Source: Spirochaetales bacterium
GTDB lineage: Bacteria > Spirochaetota > Spirochaetia > Treponematales > UBA12059
Assembly (NCBI GenBank): GCA_016928955.1
Contig: JAFGJV010000046.1
Location: forward strand, 1 to 32,202
DNA: 32,202 nt
Direction: 5' to 3'
Positions 30,376-32,202 of this stretch are shown here, piece after piece. The translations under genes and the position numbers were made by a program. Position 1 is the first letter of the stretch. Every line of letters starts with the position of its first letter. The notes under the pieces are model-generated. The model worked only from the letters and a program-made list of their open reading frames with translations. It did not search any database and was not told where the DNA came from.

Positions 30376-31923
30376 ATGAAGGTATACGCGTTTGAGGCGG
30401 TCGGGTTCCGTGGCCAGCTGGTCACCGTGGAGGTGGACATACGCCGCGGCATACCGGCCGTGGACATCGTGGGCCTGCCCGACGGGGCGGTCAAGGAGTC
30501 GCGGGAACGGGTACGCGCGGCGGTCAGGAATTCCGGCTACGACTTTCCCATGGACAGGATCCTGGTTAATCTGGCCCCCGCGGGCATACGGAAGGCGGGG
30601 GCCGGCTTTGACCTGCCCATCGCCCTGGCCATACTCCATGCGTCGGGCCAGATACCCGATCCAGGCTCGGACATACTGGCCCTTGGCGAGCTCGAGCTGT
30701 CCGGAACCGTGCGGAATTCGCCCGGTGTCCTGCCGGCCGTGGCCGCGGGACTGGCAGCGGGGCTTGAGAGCTTCATCGTCCCGCCAGCCAACGTGAACGA
30801 GGCCCGTGTTCTGGCCGGAGCGCAAGCCTGGCCGCTTGCCCGTCTGGCCGATGCCGCAGGGACGCTGGCCGAACTACGGGACGGGCTTGAGCCGCGCCAC
30901 GATTGCGGCGACCATGGCGGTACAAGCCAACCGAAGGCTGAAACGGTACCCGATATGGACATCAGCGTCATCCGGGGGCAGGGCAAGGTGCGCCGTGCCC
31001 TGGAACTGGCCGCGGCTGGTGGCCATCACCTGCTTCTGTTCGGCCCTCCCGGCGGCGGTAAGACCCTGGCCGCCCGCTGTCTGCCGTCCCTGTTGTCGGA
31101 TATGGGTGACGACGAAGCGATAGAGGCCACGGCGCTTCATTCCCTGGCCGGGGCCCTGCCCCCGGGGTCGGGCCTCATGCGGCGGCCTCCGTTCAGGGCT
31201 CCCCACCACGGCGCGTCAGCCGAGGGCATAGTAGGCGGGGGCAAGGCGCACCGGCCCGGAGAGATATCCCTGGCGCACGGAGGTATCCTGTTTCTGGATG
31301 AGGCGCCCGAATTCAAGACCGATGTGCTGCAAGCCCTCCGGGAGCCTATGGAAACACGCACCATCACCATAGCCAGGGCCGATAGGAGCGCGAGCTATCC
31401 GGCTTGTTTCATCCTGGTTGTCGCCTGCAACCCCTGTCCTTGCGGCAACCTAGGCAGGCCAGGAGCCGTATGCCTGTGCTCGCGGGAGGAAATTCGCCGG
31501 TATTGGAGGCGTCTGGGCGGGCCGTTCCTGGACAGGATAGACCTCCGGGTGCCCGTGGTGCCCGCCGGAATGGCTGATTTGGCCACGCCGCAGGGTGAAG
31601 GCAGCCTGCGTGTCAGAAAACGTGTGCGGGATGCGCGGGATATCCAGCGCCAGCGGCACCGGGGGATGCCGTGGAGCCTGAACGCACATATGTCTGTTGG
31701 GTCGATAGAACGGCACTGCTCGCTGGATCCGGATACCGCCGGGTGGTTTTCCCAAACCGCGACCACGATGGGCCTTTCCAGCAGGGCCCTGCATGGCGTC
31801 CTGAAAGTGGCCAGAACAGCCGCTGACCTGGACGCTTCTGCGAGGATACACACCGCCCATCTGGCTGAAGCCCTGGATTACCGACGGTATGGCGACGAGG
31901 ACCTGTACTGGCAGACACCATAG
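30376..31923 (+). CDS. ComM/YifB-type Mg-chelatase-like AAA+ protein
   Basis: The protein has 515 residues, typical for YifB/ComM. The N-terminal ChlI-like domain (~1-165) has the LonC-like signature VEVDIRRGIPAVDIVGLPDGAVKESRERVRAA. The AAA+ module begins ISVIRGQGKVRRALELAAAGGHHLLLFGPPGGGKT, with Walker A at 223-230, then HSLAG, RPPFRAPHH, ILFLDEAPEF (Walker B), and the zinc-like CNPCPCG...CLCS cluster. ComM is a hexameric helicase that extends branch migration during natural transformation in Vibrio; YifB homologues exist widely in species not known to be competent. There is no Shine-Dalgarno site, and the ATG sits between two GTATAC palindromes (30365-30370 and 30382-30387). A TATACG hexamer 4 nt before the ATG might serve as a -10, but no -35 matches it. 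Confidence 0.92.
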   Translation: MKVYAFEAVGFRGQLVTVEVDIRRGIPAVDIVGLPDGAVKESRERVRAAVRNSGYDFPMDRILVNLAPAGIRKAGAGFDLPIALAILHASGQIPDPGSDILALGELELSGTVRNSPGVLPAVAAGLAAGLESFIVPPANVNEARVLAGAQAWPLARLADAAGTLAELRDGLEPRHDCGDHGGTSQPKAETVPDMDISVIRGQGKVRRALELAAAGGHHLLLFGPPGGGKTLAARCLPSLLSDMGDDEAIEATALHSLAGALPPGSGLMRRPPFRAPHHGASAEGIVGGGKAHRPGEISLAHGGILFLDEAPEFKTDVLQALREPMETRTITIARADRSASYPACFILVVACNPCPCGNLGRPGAVCLCSREEIRRYWRRLGGPFLDRIDLRVPVVPAGMADLATPQGEGSLRVRKRVRDARDIQRQRHRGMPWSLNAHMSVGSIERHCSLDPDTAGWFSQTATTMGLSSRALHGVLKVARTAADLDASARIHTAHLAEALDYRRYGDEDLYWQTP

Positions 31924-32202
31924 CAGGCTGTTGACAAAGCTCGGATACGATTTGTCGGCAGCCTGATAGTCCAAAGTAGCTCGATGCGCCGTCTGACTTA
32001 TTGACAAGGTCGCTGCGTCCGGGCTATAAATACACATCAAAAATATGCGCGGTTGTTGACGCGGGTTCGGTTAAAGCGTTATCTTAATTGAGCGCCTTTT
32101 GACAAATCTGCACAGCATCATGTTGTTCTGCCCGGGCCGTTCGGCGTTTGTATACGCCTCTTTGTGATGGCCCCTTGACAGAACTTTGAACCTGCGCTAT
32201 AA
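31924..32202 (+). promoter_or_regulatory. Tandem promoter array facing the right edge
   Basis: This 279-bp gene-free block contains five TTGACA-like boxes on the plus strand: 31931, 32001, 32056 (TTGACG), 32099 and 32175. Three have good partners: TATAAA at 32025-32030 (18-bp spacer), TTATCT at 32079-32084 (17 bp) and TATAA at 32198-32202, cut by the edge (17 bp). The box at 31931 has none, and that at 32099 has only a weak TGTTGT. The first box is also part of a 6-bp inverted repeat GACAAA/TTTGTC (31933-31956). Tandem near-consensus promoters are typical of rRNA or other highly expressed operons; the gene served lies outside the window. Confidence 0.7.

Noticed and set aside
1-32202. CRISPR array, prophage or toxin-antitoxin module
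   Set aside because: No regularly spaced direct repeats, no phage structural or integrase genes, and no paired small toxin/antitoxin frames were seen.

Overview
The window looks like chromosomal DNA from a GC-rich spirochaete (Treponema/Spirochaeta-type). This is inferred from gene content, not from a marker gene. The clues are a two-subunit phenylalanyl-tRNA synthetase of the archaeal/eukaryotic type, a uvrA followed by a very long LptD-like outer-membrane protein as I recall from Treponema, a phoH / HD-7TM / ybeY / tlyC(corC) / TPR cluster, and a response-regulator protein fused to a PPDK-type ATP-grasp domain. No rRNA, tRNA or CRISPR array is visible.

Left edge (1-1050): a wreck of nested insertion sequences. 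The first 14 codons of a transposase run off the left edge. They interrupt an IS21-family istA, and the IS21 terminus at about 724 abuts the 3' end of an ISL3-family transposase gene. This part is visibly more AT-rich than the rest. 1096-4088: a lipoprotein with a DUF4382-like domain (minus), a small class III cyclase-like protein (plus) and an acyl-ACP thioesterase (minus); the last two end on a shared CTAG. 4192-10366: uvrA and the LptD-like gene. 10439-16853: a tightly overlapping five-gene operon, phoH - HD-7TM phosphodiesterase - ybeY - corC/tlyC - TPR lipoprotein or secreted protein, ending at a clear terminator. 17194-18540: NADP-type glutamate dehydrogenase with its own strong promoter and terminator. 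18762-19943: a secreted protein built of YGPY repeats. 20026-24923: a CASTOR/POLLUX-like ion channel and, 2 nt later, a REC-REC-ATP-grasp protein; this pair is my best candidate for an undescribed signalling system. 24973-28253: pheS and pheT. 28263-30310: a long-chain acyl-CoA synthetase and a small membrane protein. 30376-31923: a ComM/YifB-type AAA+ protein. 31924-32202: a gene-free block with several TTGACA boxes, three having good -10 partners, whose target lies beyond the right edge.

Two genome-wide habits stand out. First, four operon-leading genes (uvrA, lptD-like, phoH, the channel) have no Shine-Dalgarno sequence but carry a TTGnnn / TAnnnT promoter (TAnnAT in three of the four) whose -10 box ends only 6-12 nt before the start codon, so their mRNAs should be leaderless or nearly so. 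Other operon-leading genes have strong AAGGAGG-like sites. Second, isoleucine is often written ATA despite the high GC content, except in gdhA, where ATC dominates. All gene functions are family assignments from sequence reading; no searches were run.
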